From contig OZ024831.1 in assembly GCA_964016985.1 (NCBI GenBank), positions 25,331,948 through 25,395,947 of the forward strand: a DNA stretch of 64,000 bases, written 5' to 3'. The notes under the pieces are model-generated. The model saw only the letters and a list, made by a program, of their open reading frames with translations. It made no database searches and was not told where the DNA came from. The stretch is from Anodontia alba (taxonomy: Eukaryota; Mollusca; Bivalvia; Lucinida; Lucinidae). A program made the position numbers and the translations under genes. Below are positions 25,301-35,790 of the stretch, piece by piece; within the stretch, counting starts at the first letter, position 1; the number at the start of each line of letters is the position of its first letter.

Positions 25301-28300
25301 AATGTATCTTCTGACAGGTGCGTCCAAGGATGACTCACATCAGCCTGAGCATCTGCACAGTCTGATCAGTCTTTGTTGTCCACATGAAGAAACTTAGCAT
25401 CCTTGGCTACCCGAAATGCAGCCTGTGAAGATTCAGATCAGACTGCGCAAATGTGCAGTCTGATCTGAATCTTCACCGGGGCACATGTCTGATGCTACAT
25501 TATCTGACGGTGCAGCCCATACTGTACATTAAACAGTCTTGATCTTAACTGCAGAAATGTTAATTTTTGCACAAACCTGTAATCTGGGCCCATCCCACTG
25601 TAAGTCATTCCAACATTCTTTGTTATCATTTCTATTTTATGGATACTACTTTCATCGTATAATACAGACTTCTGTTTCTTCTCTGTTGCTAGGACAACAC
25701 CATTTGTAGCTGAAATTAAAATGGAGATGAGACAAGGTACACCAAACTTACAATTCTTGCTCATAGGTCCAGATTAAAAATTTTTTTCTGCTAAAAAGTA
25801 CTAATGTTTTTCTCATTTCTCCACAAAAAAAAAAAACAATAAACAAAGAAAAACAAAAACAAGAGGGCTATGATGGCCCTATATCGCTCACCTGAATCAT
25901 ATTATACATAGCTTTGCTAACAAAGATGTGGTTCTAAAGGTCATGGTGACCGTGACCATGGCTTTTGCCCTAAGGGTCATCGTCTGGGCAGAAGAAACAT
26001 CCCTATGACGTTTGAGGGTCCTAGCCAAGCATTACCGAATTATAAGCTTGTTTTGTACTAGAGGTCACTGTGACCTTGACCTTTGTCATTAGGGTCATCT
26101 ACTGGTCAAGACTAACATCACATCTAAGTTAAAGTGTTCTAGCCTCAAGCAATGCTGAATTTAAGCTTTTAGTACTAAAGGTCATGGTGACCTTGACCAT
26201 GACCTTTGCCCTCAGTGTCATCTACCGGTACTGGTGAGGACCAACATACCTTCTAAGTTTGAGGGTCCTATCCCCAAGCGTTGCCATCAAGTTTTTAGTA
26301 CTAAAGGTCCTGGTGACCTTGACCTTTGCTCTAAGGATCATCTACTGGTGAGGACCAACATCTCTACTAAGTTTGAGGGTCCTAACCATAAGCATTGCAG
26401 AATTAGAATCTTTTTTGGTAATAAAGGTCATGGTGACCTTGACCTTTGACTTAAAGGTCATCTACTCTTCAGGTCCATCCTCCCTATTAGTTTGATAGTC
26501 CTAGGCCTTATCATTGCCAAAGGCTTTTTGCTCTGTGTAAAACAAGTGACCACATCCCCCACCCCTGTGGGTTGGGCCTCTTTTCACCCCAGGGGTATAA
26601 TTTGAACACTCATGTCAAAGGACCTATAAGCAATGCTACATACCAAATATCAAAGGCCTAGGCTTTGCAGTTTCAGACAAGAAGATTTTTTTTTAAAGTG
26701 TTTTCCTATATAAGTGTATGTAAAACATGTCAGCCCCAGGGCAGGGCCATTTCTGGCCCCAGGGATATAATCTGAACAATCCTGGCAGAAGTCCACTAGG
26801 TAAAGCTACATGTACCAGTATGTACTAAATATCAAAGACCCAGGCCTTCTGGTTTCAGGTAAAAAGATTCTTAAAGGTTATCTCTATATAAGTCTATGTA
26901 AAACTAAGCTGGGGCCATTTTTGGCCCCAGGGCAATAACTTGAACAATCTTGGTAGAGGTCCACGAAGTGAAGCTATGTATCAAATATCAAAGGCCTAGG
27001 CCTTCTGCATTCAAACAAGAAGATTTTTAAAGTTTTTACCTAAATGGGTCTATGTAGAACAAGTGACCCCCAGCGTGGGGCCATTTTTGACCCCAGGGCT
27101 ATAATTTGAACAACTTTGGTAGAGGTCCACTAGCTGAAGCTATACACCAAATATCAAAGATCTGGGCCTTCTGGTTTCAGACAAGAAGATTTTTTTTAAG
27201 TTTTCAGTTAAAAAAATCTATTTTTAGCTCCTGTGACCAAGATGTGCAATGAACTGGAACCATTTGAACAACTTTGAAAGAGGACCAACCAAGGACCATT
27301 CCTGTGGTCAAAATCCAATCAGTGGTTTAGGAAGAGATGTCGTCTGAAGAAATTGTTTACGGATGAATGCACACATACATGGACAGACGCATGATGGACA
27401 AAATATGATCACAAAAGCTCACCTTGTCACTATATGACAGGTGAGCTAAAAAACAGAGGACCAATAGTCCTATAGATTGGTCTGTAGTCCACCTGAGACT
27501 ATTAGTTCTGTGCCAGCTTATGCTAACATTTTAAAATAATAAAACATATAGGTATGGTAGTCGGTACAGTTTGATATGTCCATAAAAACAGTACAAAAAT
27601 CTACACTGCAAGTCTGTCATGATATTTGTTCAGTGTTATGACATCGAAGTTTTCTTTTACATTGAAATAATTTCTAAATTCTTCTAAACTGTATATCGCT
27701 ACAGTATCGATGGGTAAAAAATATTTGTACACTGATACTGTAATATTCAATGACAGCTCTAATTTATTGTCATTTTTCTTTGTTTGTATACACCACAGTA
27801 ACTGTTGTTTTGCAAAGACTATTTTTTTTTCTTTGGATCCCGGCAATAGTGTTATAAATGGGTTGTTGTGTACTTTTTAGAGGTGTGTGTGGGAGGGGGG
27901 AGGGCTGGTGGGGATTAAACAGAGCAGTCAAAATTTTAGGACTTTTACCATACCCACAACCTGCTCTTTCTGGGAAAATTTAAAATTTAACAAAAAAAAC
28001 AACAAAAAAAATCAAAACTTTTTGGTTGAAATAAGCATCTTATCTCGAGCAATACCATACCTTTGATTCCAACAGAGGGAGCTCCTGCTGCAACAGCTGC
28101 CAGGGCATATTCAATCTGGACTAGCTTCCCCGAAGGACTGAAATTAGTAAAAAATCCAGTTTAGTCTCAATATTCATAGTTATAGATAAGAGGTGGAAAA
28201 GGGAAAATATTATCTTTATTTATCCATGGAAACACATTTTCTCAGCGAGGTGCTTCTAAGGAATACCCACAACATATGTTTTCATGGAGAAATAAGTAAA

Positions 28301-31300
28301 ATATTAACAAGTTTTGGCTTTCTGTGTCATGATATGCTCAGTGCATCCTTTTTGAACAGGTTATGGTCCCAAAATGAACCTAAGTCTTTGTAACAAATGT
28401 GATCAGTCTGTGCATTAGCTGGTAACTGCAATTCATATATTACAGTGTTTTATACAAATGATCTAATCTGCAAATTGAAAGGATTAGTATTAATGACAGA
28501 TAATTCTTGCAATAAGTTTTGTTTCGATGTAGAAGATAATCTGTTCCACCACCGAATTCTAAATGACAGTACATTTTTTTTTCTTAAGAAAGAAATATTG
28601 CTAAAAACAATAATAGCAGTTCACAGGTTTGGCATATGTCACAGTGTGACGATTTCAGCCCAATAAATAATAAAAATAAAATAAAATAAAAAAAATGATA
28701 AAATAAAATAATAATAAAATGGATGAAATTGCATAAATTGGGTAAAAGGTACATATGTGTTTTGTGCAGTTATCTTTTGAAATATGACATTGATAAAAAA
28801 CCAAAGAAAAATGAAGAAGAAGACGAACAGAAACAACATTTATGAAAGTACAAAATTTAGAATCAATATTTCTTAGTGTCACTTTCCCTGCAAGGTGTTT
28901 TGATCATTATCACAACATAAGCTGTGCTCTAACTGAAAATCTGATTGTTTGAAACTTGGCGAGAAAATGCTTAATAGTTCATTTACATGTACTTTGATCA
29001 ACAACTGATACTCTGATCTGACCTGGACACACTGTCAAAGCTGTCAGATTGAGTTATTTGCTTGCAAAAGAAATGACATTATTGACAGAAATTAACCTGA
29101 GCAAAAGAGATCTTAGATTTTGTTAAGCACTGCTGATTACTGCTTATTGCCAAACTGGGCTTTAGTCAGTTTAATCTTCAAACTTATCAAACTTCTTTTG
29201 TGATGTTGAGCTTTTGGCAGTTCCAACTTCCTTGAGTAATTATTTCATCTTTCTGAGACAAATCATATTTAAGATGGGCTGAAACATAGCCTCTTCAGTC
29301 ACATTCAACCTTTGATCTCCAAAGAGTCAAAAACTAACGAATAACCATGATTCCGCCTGTTTTGTTGAATGCTTTGAAAGAATTCAACTTTGTTGGAGCT
29401 CCACTATGGAGATTATCCGACTGAAAGGACTTAGTTCATGTAGAACTAACCTTTCACAAGAACCAACCAACTTCAAGATACGACAAGAAGAGGGCTGAAA
29501 GCAGGAGGCAGCCTGCACCCTCTGCTGGTGAGTGGCCTCGCCAGCCCACAGCTCCTAGAAGACCGCCGACGACGACGACCAGATCTACACCTGCTCACCG
29601 ACAATGGAGGAGACATCACGACCAGCCGTCCAGACACTGCAGACATCACCACCCTCCACCATCAGACATCAGCGCAAGCCACAGACAGCAGAGATCACAC
29701 CATCACTGATCATCATGTGTCAAACAACACCCCCTCCTTCTCAAGATTTGCTGCCTTCTAAGAAGCAAAGGACCAAGTCGCCGAAGCTTACAAGACAGCC
29801 GAAAGAATACTTCCATGTCGACATAGAAGATGAATACCCTCTGCATGAGAAGTATGATCTCCAGGACATCTAGGCCACCACCCACAAGGGCATCGTGAAA
29901 GCATCAAGACAGCCAAGGGAAGACGAAGAAATCAACATAAATCGTCCTGCCTACTTCGTCTTCCACCTAGAAAACAAGCACTGGCTACTTGTCAAAGGAC
30001 ACACCAGCAAGTTCTTTGATGACCCATGGTACACCACCATCGAGATGCTGATCGAGACAAACAGTATACAGCAGACAAACACAGCATATTGGTACAATGT
30101 CCTGGAAGAATCCTGTCGAGATCCCTTAGGGGAAGGTGGAGGACTACAACTACTTCGGCTCCTGCCGCCAAGTTACCTTGGCATGACTTACTCTAAGTAG
30201 GTCAACTGGCGGACTTGGGTGAGGACACCCAAAAGGTCCTAGGGTGAGGACACCCTCTCCGCACCAGAGTGAGGACACTTTCTCTGCTCCTGGGTGAGAA
30301 CAGCCCCTCCTCGGCTTTTGGATGAGGACACCCACTTGACTCCTGGGTGAGGACACCACCTTGCACCCTTGCGGCACCCGATCGACTGACATGTGGCTAG
30401 TGTCTTTCGCATGACTCGAGCTGAGTGCCTAATGCATTATGCAGTCGGAATCGACATGCATTAGGTACGTGATTAAAAGCTCAAACTTTTCAGCCGACAG
30501 TCAAAATTCTGCAACTTACAGGCTGGACTACTACTCTTGCATGAGGTCTGGACATGCCCGCACCATGTCTGGAAGTGCACGCACTCTGTGTCTGGGTAAG
30601 GTGACCTAGTTATGAATTATAATTAGGCACCGTTTCAAGCCAACCCAATAGTCCAGTAAAACTAATCCAGATTTATCTGGCGCTGCCTCTATGTGACTCA
30701 ATTGCCTGGTAGCGTTAAAAATCTGATCTGAACTGAGCCTCTTCAGTCTATCACTGGTATTCATACATACTGCATCAAGAATCTAGGCTCAGCTATTCTC
30801 CAAACTTGAGATAGCTTAATTTGTGAACTTGGATATCGTGTTCTAGAACTTTGTCAGGAATTTAGGACTTAGATACATTTTGGACATTCAAACTGAGGGA
30901 AGTAGCTTATTTACTTGTCTGGAACTCTGCATTTATTTTAAGTTAGAACTTTGAGGTTGACATTTGCACAAGTAAAAGGAACTTGCTGAATTGACTGATA
31001 ACTTATAATTAATATTTAGGGAAGTGACTTAATACTGAGAAACTGTTATATACATTGTAGTTAGTATTTAGAAAGAAAATTTACTTAGGAAAGAACTGTT
31101 CTTAACTGCTACTTACGTTACATTCATGACATTTTATTTGAGATATTTGGCATAAACATTTAGAATAATTTTGGGTAAAATTGAGAAATTCTACAACTGT
31201 GTTTGGACTTGTTATTTATTAGAAGTTAAGAACATTTACGTGTCTGATTAAAGTAAATTTAGTCAGACCGTACCCCATAACTGGGATTGAGGAAACAGTA

Positions 31301-34300
31301 ACAGGATATGGCTAGAGCTAATTCCCCTAACTTTGCAAAGGCCTTATTCTGTCACAAGCAGTGTGTACAGGACTGAGGCAACTGTATTAGTTGTCATATC
31401 AGGCTCAGGTAAGAGGCAACGACAGGAGCCAAGCGACAGCTACTACAGCAGCAACAGCAGCAATGGATACAGCAGCTGGACAATAGTCACTCACAGACAG
31501 TACCGTCCCCGAAGCACAGTCCAGTTGACTGAGGAGGCAGCCAGCATTTCCATCTCCTCCTGATATCCAGTTGATACAACTACAACGACTACGACCTGAC
31601 ACGCCCCAGGGACAGACCCTGGCCCCTTCCTAAACAGATTCTCCTTTTTTTTATTTTATTTTTATTATTTATTTGGATGAAATTGTCATACTGTGACACA
31701 TACGAATGTATATAGTTCAGTTTGGTGCAGAGCTAAAATCTTTGATCTTGATCAGGCTGCATTTAACGCAAGCTTTTGCCACCACAGTTCGTTTATGTAT
31801 GAGTCCTTTCCAATACAAACGACCTTATGGCATTTGAGAACAATATAGACAAGATCAACATGCTCAATCTACATGTATGTATCATAACGGTCTGACCTGG
31901 GTCTACGCATATTGTCAACAGAATGCATTATCTCAGCAAACAGTGTGAATACTGCGCTGCAAAACGGCGGAAATTCTGCTTTTCACATTTAAACTCCGTA
32001 CACTTCACCTTTGAGGAAAGGGACTTTTGAGTTTTTGTACTGGCTCAAACAAGAACAAACATGCGGTACCCTTATGAAGTATTTTTGGTCAGCTTGTGTA
32101 TCTCTGTGCGGTAAAGCGAAGAGGGTTGTTACGTAAGACAGTGGATGAAGCCAGCTTATTTTAAGAAAGAGGCACATTCTCGGAGTGCCGAACAAATATA
32201 TCTGATGATTAATTAGTGTACAGGATAATTAATTGTTTTGTTATGAGGAACATTTATTCGAGATACATGTAGAATTAATCCAATGGAATTAAAAACAATC
32301 ATCAGTGTGGTAATTATTTTCTAGTTCATACAATTTCACATTCAGTTTAACAATCACAGCAAATAGGAAAATCCTTTCATCATATACATGTAGGTCCTTT
32401 TTTGTCATTTCGGGTGTCCAAAAGCATCCGATAGTCAGGTCAATTTTGGTTGTCAGTGAATCTGTCTTAAAATTTCGAACAGTAAAATTTTTAGCAAATC
32501 GTAATTCCTAAAATTTTGAACAACAAGAGCTGAAATGATTAAATTTTGCTCGAAATTTGAGGACATTTACCGTACCAAGTGTCAAAACAAACAAATTCAT
32601 CAATAATGATTGCTGCTTTTCATTAATATCTTCATTAATTAAATAAAGGATGAAAGGTCTACCTATCTATCAATCTATCTATTCCAAATAAACTATCCTT
32701 TTATCCATCCATCAATCTATCCGTCCATCTGTCTTTATAGTGGGAAAATGATCCCATGATGTTCAGAAGAAGCGATACAAGGACACCCACAAAGCCTCCC
32801 TTACAGACATCAACATACCAACAGAGCTGTGGGAACAGATTGCACAGTACTGAGCAAAGTGGCATGGCCTCATAAAAAGGGGTGCTGGTGAATACGAAGC
32901 AAAAAGAATCAGCGAAGCCGAGCAAAAACATGTGCAGCAGAAAGCCAGAGCTAAGGCTTCACCAACAGACCTTTCTTCCTCAGACCTCTCTTGTTCTATC
33001 TGCAACAGGCAGTTTAGAGTTAAGACTGGTCTCATCAGCCATCTTAGAACACACAAACAACACTTCACGCATTTGATTGGGATTTGTCATTGTCAGTAAT
33101 GACAGACAGATAAGCACTTTTACTCCAAATAACCCATCCATCCATCTGTCAGTCTGTCTGTTCATTCCTTCATTCATCGGTCTTTATAAACCCATTCACT
33201 TTTACAACAAACAACCCATCCTTTTATTCATCCATTCATCTTCCCTGGTGAACAAATGGGTAGTTTGGTGGCAAAGAACTACAGACAAAATCAATGTTTT
33301 TCAATGGGATTTATTCTGTAGACACATAAAATTGAGGTTATTAGGTGGATAAAGATTAGCCGCCTAACTACATAAAATTAAAGCTAGTATCCACATAACT
33401 ATCCATTTATATGACTGTCTTAATAAACACATTTACTAAATCTCCAAACAATTCATTTAATGAAAGGCGAGAGATCTACCTACTACCTATATCTATCTAT
33501 CTATCTATTCTGGCATCATCCATCTGTCTGTCCCTCCATCCTCATCAATGTATGTCTATTCCCTACCCTATTTAAATTGGGCAAAAATGACTCAGGACGG
33601 GAATGACCCACTTGCAGAGGCTGGAACAACTCGCCTTAAAAATTGGCCAAAACGACCCTGATTCTTTTGAAAGGCAATTTATATGAAACAAAGAATATTC
33701 ACTAAATTTTGAAGGTATAAAGGTTTTTTTATGTACATGTACTGTGGTACCCGACGACAGTCCTGCACAGATTCTGACTGTCTCTGTCCCAAGGTATGGC
33801 ATCACAATGCACCTGGAGACTGTGGGTCTCTAGGTATGGTATCGTACCCAGAGAACCTGGGTCTAGGGATATGGTATCATATCCTGAGAACCTGGGTCTA
33901 GGGATATTGTACCGTACTAGAGACACTTCCATGCATAATTCACACTGACTTTAAATGAAAAGGCTGATTTATGGGCTAAGTTTGATAAGGGCCGAGTTTG
34001 TCATGGGCAAAGTTGTTCATTCACTAATCACCCTCTCAGACATGTTAAGTTTTGAAAAATAAAATGAGGGAGACAGCACGGTCAAGCCAGACTGGCGAGC
34101 GCCGAATGCGTGAAGCCAAACTAGGGGGATCCGAGGGCATGCTCCCCTGGAAAATTTTTAAGAAATTGGTGTAAAACTGTGCATTCTGAGAGCTATTTAT
34201 AACATTCTTGCTCTTTTTTTAACACCATTCTTAGGTGATTCTGTCCTCTAGCTGAGTTTTTTTTTTGTTAATCACTGTCGATGACCTGGGCTTCATTATA

Positions 34301-35640
34301 GCATTCCATACTCACCATTCTCACTGTGTCCATACTCCAGAAGAAACAAAAGAGATTTATTTATTAAATTAATTTGCCATTCTTCCTTTATCTCTCTACT
34401 GATGTCATCATCAATGCATATGATGTTATGTCATGGAGTCTGAGAGGTCTAGGAAAAAGTTAATAATGGAGGCAACAGTCATATGCCTTAGGTAAAAATA
34501 AAAGTAAAAATAAAAACAGCAATGTTTATTTTCTATTTATTTAGAGGTTCCTTTCACAATAATCAAACAACCTGCATATTGTATTGTATACTTGGAGAGC
34601 CCCGCTGTCATTTTTTTTTCACCCAGTCATACATTTTCTCAAATTTCTAACTGTAACTTGTGTTGCGACGAGTTTTAGAGCCCAACATATTTTTTTTTTA
34701 TTGCAAGTTCCTTGCAGCTGAAGGAAGTTCCATGGAAAGTGATTTTTATGATTGCGCAGATGCATATTAAATTGGGGTCATCCTGATTAGTGGTTCCATT
34801 GCATTGCCATTTTCATTTAACCATCACATCGCCATTTTGATTCAACTTGTCATCAGGGTAGATTGTTTTATTTGGGGTTTCTGCTTTTTTCTAGGGCTTT
34901 GAGGATGGGTTACAGTGCTTTAGATTATTGTAAAACCTTTTTTCGGGAAGCAAAGCCACGGAGATACCAATCTTTTCAACATTTTGGACAATGCTATCCC
35001 ACAATGCAATAATGACATCAAGACGCTTTGTTTTTCTTGTTTAATATGTTTCCCCATTAAATCCAAGCATTTATGCGCATTCAATTGATATTTGGACTAC
35101 TTCGTTTTTTTCCAATTTACAAGCAAAAATAGCGTTTTAAAAAAATTTCGACCCAAAATGGGGATTTTCGTTTTCTCGGGAGATTTTTTTTAAATTTCTT
35201 GAGAAAAGCTGTTTTTCTGTGACCCTCCCAAGATTTTGGGGAAACTTAACAGCCCTCTTGGCTGAATTATCTTGCCAGTATCTAAGGTATGCCTGGCATA
35301 TGCTTCTGGCAAAGAGGCTGTTGTAATCGTGGTGAATAGGCCCGAATGGTATCACTGTCTCTCTGGTACTTTCTTCTCGGTATAACTGACCAGTAACTAC
35401 CCTCGCCGGTATCACCCAATACTCCACCCACTGGGATGAAACAGCAAAAATTTACAGCGTGCATAATGCGATGACAATCTTATCGCCATGTTTGAATTTT
35501 CGCACTTGGCACTTTTACTACAATATTTTTTGTAATTTTTCTGCATGTCTGCTTTCATAAGAATGATTACAGAACCACGAACATCACTCTGTTCCATACC
35601 TGAATGTTGTCAAAGAAAAACTGTATCTGCCTTCCGACAT
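16213..35640 (-). CDS. PSMA2: Proteasome subunit alpha type-2 (7 coding exons, 236 aa)
   Basis: Coding segments in transcript order: 35640-35600, 28137-28061, 25709-25577, 23626-23504, 20795-20708, 18408-18335, 16387-16213 (41+77+133+123+88+74+175=711 nt). All introns are GT/AG and phases agree. The product is the alpha-2 subunit of the 20S proteasome outer ring, a structural and gating subunit without catalytic Thr, acting in cytosol and nucleus. Diagnostic features: the alpha-type N-terminal signature [13 protein letters not shown] at residues 13-25, the [12 protein letters not shown] strand, [24 protein letters not shown], and a C-terminal half almost identical to vertebrate PSMA2 ([29 protein letters not shown]). 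It is 236 aa against 234 in human; the two extra residues come from an acidic DDDEEK loop at 140-145. It is divergent from MRPL32, with 150 bp between the ATGs. Identification is near certain. Confidence 0.98.
16589..16800. mobile_element. MITE with TTAACCC ends, copy in PSMA2 intron 6
   Basis: Same ends and AACAGTGCAGATCC hairpin core as the 8666 copy. Inverse arrangement of the asymmetric internal segment. Confidence 0.85.
16950..17040. repeat. Palindrome of the TGTTGTGGGTACTCATT family
   Basis: The arms CATATGTTGTGGGTACTCAT and ATGGGTACCCACAACATATG are nearly perfect inverted repeats around GATGCAATTC-type inner stems. Confidence 0.8.
17885..18205 (-). mobile_element. SINE-like repeat ending GGGGTTTAACGACAC / (TGAT)n
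   Basis: The same repeat occurs in the opposite orientation at about 46999-47285 and more diverged near 25085-25290. It has a conserved CGTTAAACCCC end next to a short TGAT-type repeat, typical of a LINE or SINE 3' end. Confidence 0.65.
18335..18408 (-). CDS. PSMA2: PSMA2 coding exon 6
   Basis: Reads [20 protein letters not shown] then FLEK plus two bases of Arg. Acceptor tctttttcag, donor ag|gtttgt. Missed by length-based ORF detection. Confidence 0.97.
18492..18737 (-). mobile_element. tRNA-derived SINE truncated in its tRNA head
   Basis: Flanked by a 12-bp target duplication GATTGGAGAGGT at 18480-18491 and 18738-18749. The insertion is in PSMA2 intron 5, about 80 bp upstream (transcript sense) of exon 6. 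Confidence 0.9.
19140..19320. repeat. Palindromic MITE with CATTTCATGCAAATTGTCTCC arms
   Basis: The arms meet at GTCTCCAGTGGAGAC. Related copies lie at about 60960-61150 and, in part, 2690-2890, 4800-4950 and 11280-11420. Confidence 0.75.
19384..20333. repeat. 69-bp tandem minisatellite, about 14 copies
   Basis: The unit contains TAGATTTTCTTAGTCACTAA and GCCACTGTGAATGTG; copies differ by only a few substitutions. The period is divisible by three, so an open frame of over 300 codons runs through it on the minus strand. It lies wholly in PSMA2 intron 5 and is not credible coding sequence. Confidence 0.95.
20335..20640. repeat. Foldback MITE related to the AGACC-TTTTCAGAAGGG family
   Basis: Contains several CTTTTCAGAAGGG and CCCTTGGGAGCAAA segments in inverted orientation. 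It abuts the minisatellite. Confidence 0.6.
20708..20795 (-). CDS. PSMA2: PSMA2 coding exon 5
   Basis: Reads (G)[14 protein letters not shown], the acidic DDDEEK insertion, then PYLYQCDPS. Donor tca|gtaagt; it ends in phase 0. Confidence 0.97.
20909..21122. mobile_element. MITE with TTAACCC ends, PSMA2 intron 4
   Basis: Ends and core as in the other copies. Its right end is immediately followed by a SINE. Confidence 0.88.
21124..21426 (-). mobile_element. tRNA-derived SINE, full length
   Basis: It has intact boxes A and B on the minus strand. Its imperfect target duplication (ACAAGGGTTAAT / ACAAAGGTTAAT) uses the last bases of the neighbouring MITE, so it landed after that MITE. Confidence 0.9.
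21810..22030. mobile_element. MITE with GGGCCCAGTTGTTCAAA-type ends (diverged)
   Basis: Ends read GGGCATAGTTGTTTAAAGC and CAAACAACTGAGCCC. Better copies are at 57388-57580 and 60250-60494. Confidence 0.65.
22196..22268. repeat. Half of a TTAACCC MITE fused to another MITE half
   Basis: Only the right half (TCAAGTAATCTGATTGGCTG to AAAGGTTAA) is present. It is joined directly to the left half of a TGTTGTGG-ATACTC palindrome element. Confidence 0.6.
22801..23448. mobile_element. MITE with GGCACAATTAATCG-type ends, containing a nested 190-bp MITE
   Basis: Internal segments match the 56804-57254 element closely. An extra block at about 22972-23163 (ATACCATGGTTCTG arms, TGCGATAATGCA stem) is nested inside and has a second copy at 37948-38133. 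Confidence 0.75.
23504..23626 (-). CDS. PSMA2: PSMA2 coding exon 4
   Basis: Reads (R)[18 protein letters not shown] through VMQEYTQSG. Acceptor tgttttcag, donor gg|gtaacc. Confidence 0.97.
24280..24654. mobile_element. MITE with ACAGTAAAACCTCACTGGC / GAGGTTTGACTGTA ends
   Basis: Located in PSMA2 intron 3, between exons 4 and 3. A TGTGTACTCATTAGAATTGCC palindrome (about 24430-24492) is nested in it. Confidence 0.7.
25085..25300. repeat. Diverged copy of the GTTTAACGACAC repeat
   Basis: Aligns by eye with 17885-18205 over TTTAATGACAT...TTGTGTCATGTCCCAGGG and the CCTGCACATACTGCAAG segment. Confidence 0.5.
25577..25709 (-). CDS. PSMA2: PSMA2 coding exon 3
   Basis: Reads [15 protein letters not shown] through GMGPDY plus two bases of Arg. 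Acceptor taatttcag, donor ag|gtttgt. Confidence 0.97.
25858..27448 (-). mobile_element. Helitron-like non-autonomous element, inverted, with GGTGACCTTGACC repeats
   Basis: On the minus strand it starts with hairpin AGCTCACCTGTCA...TGACAAGGTGAGCT and ends CAGGTGAGCGATAT, stem AGGGC/GCCCT (25864-25880), then CTTGTTT. The middle holds about five diverged units of 120-130 bp carrying TGACCTTGACC and then units around TTTTGGCCCCAGGG. It fills most of PSMA2 intron 2, between exons 3 and 2. Confidence 0.65.
28061..28137 (-). CDS. PSMA2: PSMA2 coding exon 2
   Basis: Reads (S)[18 protein letters not shown] and on to GIK. It completes the proteasome alpha signature. Acceptor aatttcag, donor g|gtatgg. 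Confidence 0.97.
29604..30200 (+). pseudogene. Unrecognised GC-rich reading frame broken by one TAG
   Basis: Two frames in the same phase, 29604-29873 and 29895-30200, are separated only by an in-frame TAG at 29871-29873 and seven sense codons. The composition is clearly richer in G+C than the flanks. The first part is Pro/Thr/Gln-rich, then a stretch with [20 protein letters not shown]. The second part contains [32 protein letters not shown] and [11 protein letters not shown] do not recognise a domain. It lies antisense within PSMA2 intron 1. It could be a decayed mobile-element protein or a gene fragment. Confidence 0.4.
30219..30355. repeat. GGGTGAGGACACC tandem repeat cluster
   Basis: Five to six copies of a GGGTGAGGACACC-like core recur every 28-35 bp with variable spacer, starting directly after the broken reading frame. 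Confidence 0.7.
31412..31531 (+). other. Gln-rich short frame, possibly retroelement gag start
   Basis: It reads [20 protein letters not shown] followed by LDNSHSQT and stops at TGA. Gln-rich starts of this kind occur in Ty3-type gag proteins of molluscs, but no LTR, primer-binding site or pol segment was found, so the call is weak. Confidence 0.25.
32640..32745. repeat. Degenerate TCTATC/TCCATC microsatellite
   Basis: Runs of CTATCTATCAATCTATC and TCCATCCATCAATC. Related tracts are at 33130-33240 and 33480-33545. Confidence 0.85.
32761..33099 (+). pseudogene. LINE ORF2 3' end with C-terminal C2H2 motif
   Basis: The plus-strand frame starting at 32761 reads [20 protein letters not shown], a TGA at 32851-32853, then [19 protein letters not shown] and finally [21 protein letters not shown], a C-x2-C-x12-H-x3-H finger. 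This ordering matches the C-terminal end of invertebrate endonuclease/reverse-transcriptase LINE proteins. It is 5'-truncated, carries a stop, and lies in a microsatellite setting. Not functional. Confidence 0.8.
33735..33920. repeat. Short tandem repeat around GAGAACCTGGGTCTAGGG
   Basis: About three to four imperfect units of roughly 40 bp, with GGTATGGTATC and AACCTGGGTCTAGGGATA. Confidence 0.7.
33921..35599. other. PSMA2 intron 1, promoter-proximal part
   Basis: Largely unique-looking AT-rich DNA; I see no gene or recognisable mobile element in it. Confidence 0.5.
35600..35640 (-). CDS. PSMA2: PSMA2 coding exon 1
   Basis: A 41-nt exon too short for simple ORF finding. It reads [13 protein letters not shown] plus two bases of a Ser codon, then donor ag|gtatgg. 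The RYSFSLTTF sequence is the conserved alpha-2 N-terminus, which fixes the start at 35640. Confidence 0.96.
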
Positions 35641-35790
35641 TTTGTTCGCTTTACCGACTAGTGATTGTTACATATCTACCGATTGGTTTAACAAGGAATC
35701 GGGACATGCTTTGTCCAATAATATTTAACATAACAAAGTTGAGACGAATGGTTTCCGCATGTGCACGATTCTAGAATCGGTAACCAGAAT
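35641..35790. promoter_or_regulatory. Presumptive shared bidirectional promoter of PSMA2 and MRPL32
   Basis: The whole intergenic gap between the divergent start codons is 150 bp, so it must include both 5' UTRs and the core promoters. Two oppositely oriented CCAAT boxes are visible, ATTGG at 35682-35686 and CCAAT at 35715-35719. A partial NRF-1-like stretch CCGCATGTGCACG lies at 35755-35767. There is no convincing TATA box, and CpGs are more frequent than in the flanks. Paired CCAAT boxes are typical of bidirectional housekeeping promoters; transcription start sites are not determined. Confidence 0.75.

Larger units (their letters stand above)
28633..31704. mobile_element. Candidate 3.07-kb element bounded by about 60-bp inverted repeats
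   Basis: Left end 28633-28696 and right end 31645-31704 are imperfect inverted repeats. The shared part runs from TGTCACAGTRTGACRATTTC through AATAAATAATAAAAATAAAA, with a GTCACAGTGTGAC palindrome near the outer edge. The interior includes the unrecognised reading frame at 29604-30200, a GGGTGAGGACACC repeat cluster, and a Gln-rich frame at 31412-31531. No transposase is recognised. It could instead be two inverted LTR fragments. Confidence 0.5.

Noticed and set aside
31333..31602. Exon with a good GTAAG donor near 31409
   Set aside because: The donor-like CAG|GTAAG is present, but no acceptor, conserved peptide or partner exon could be linked to it.
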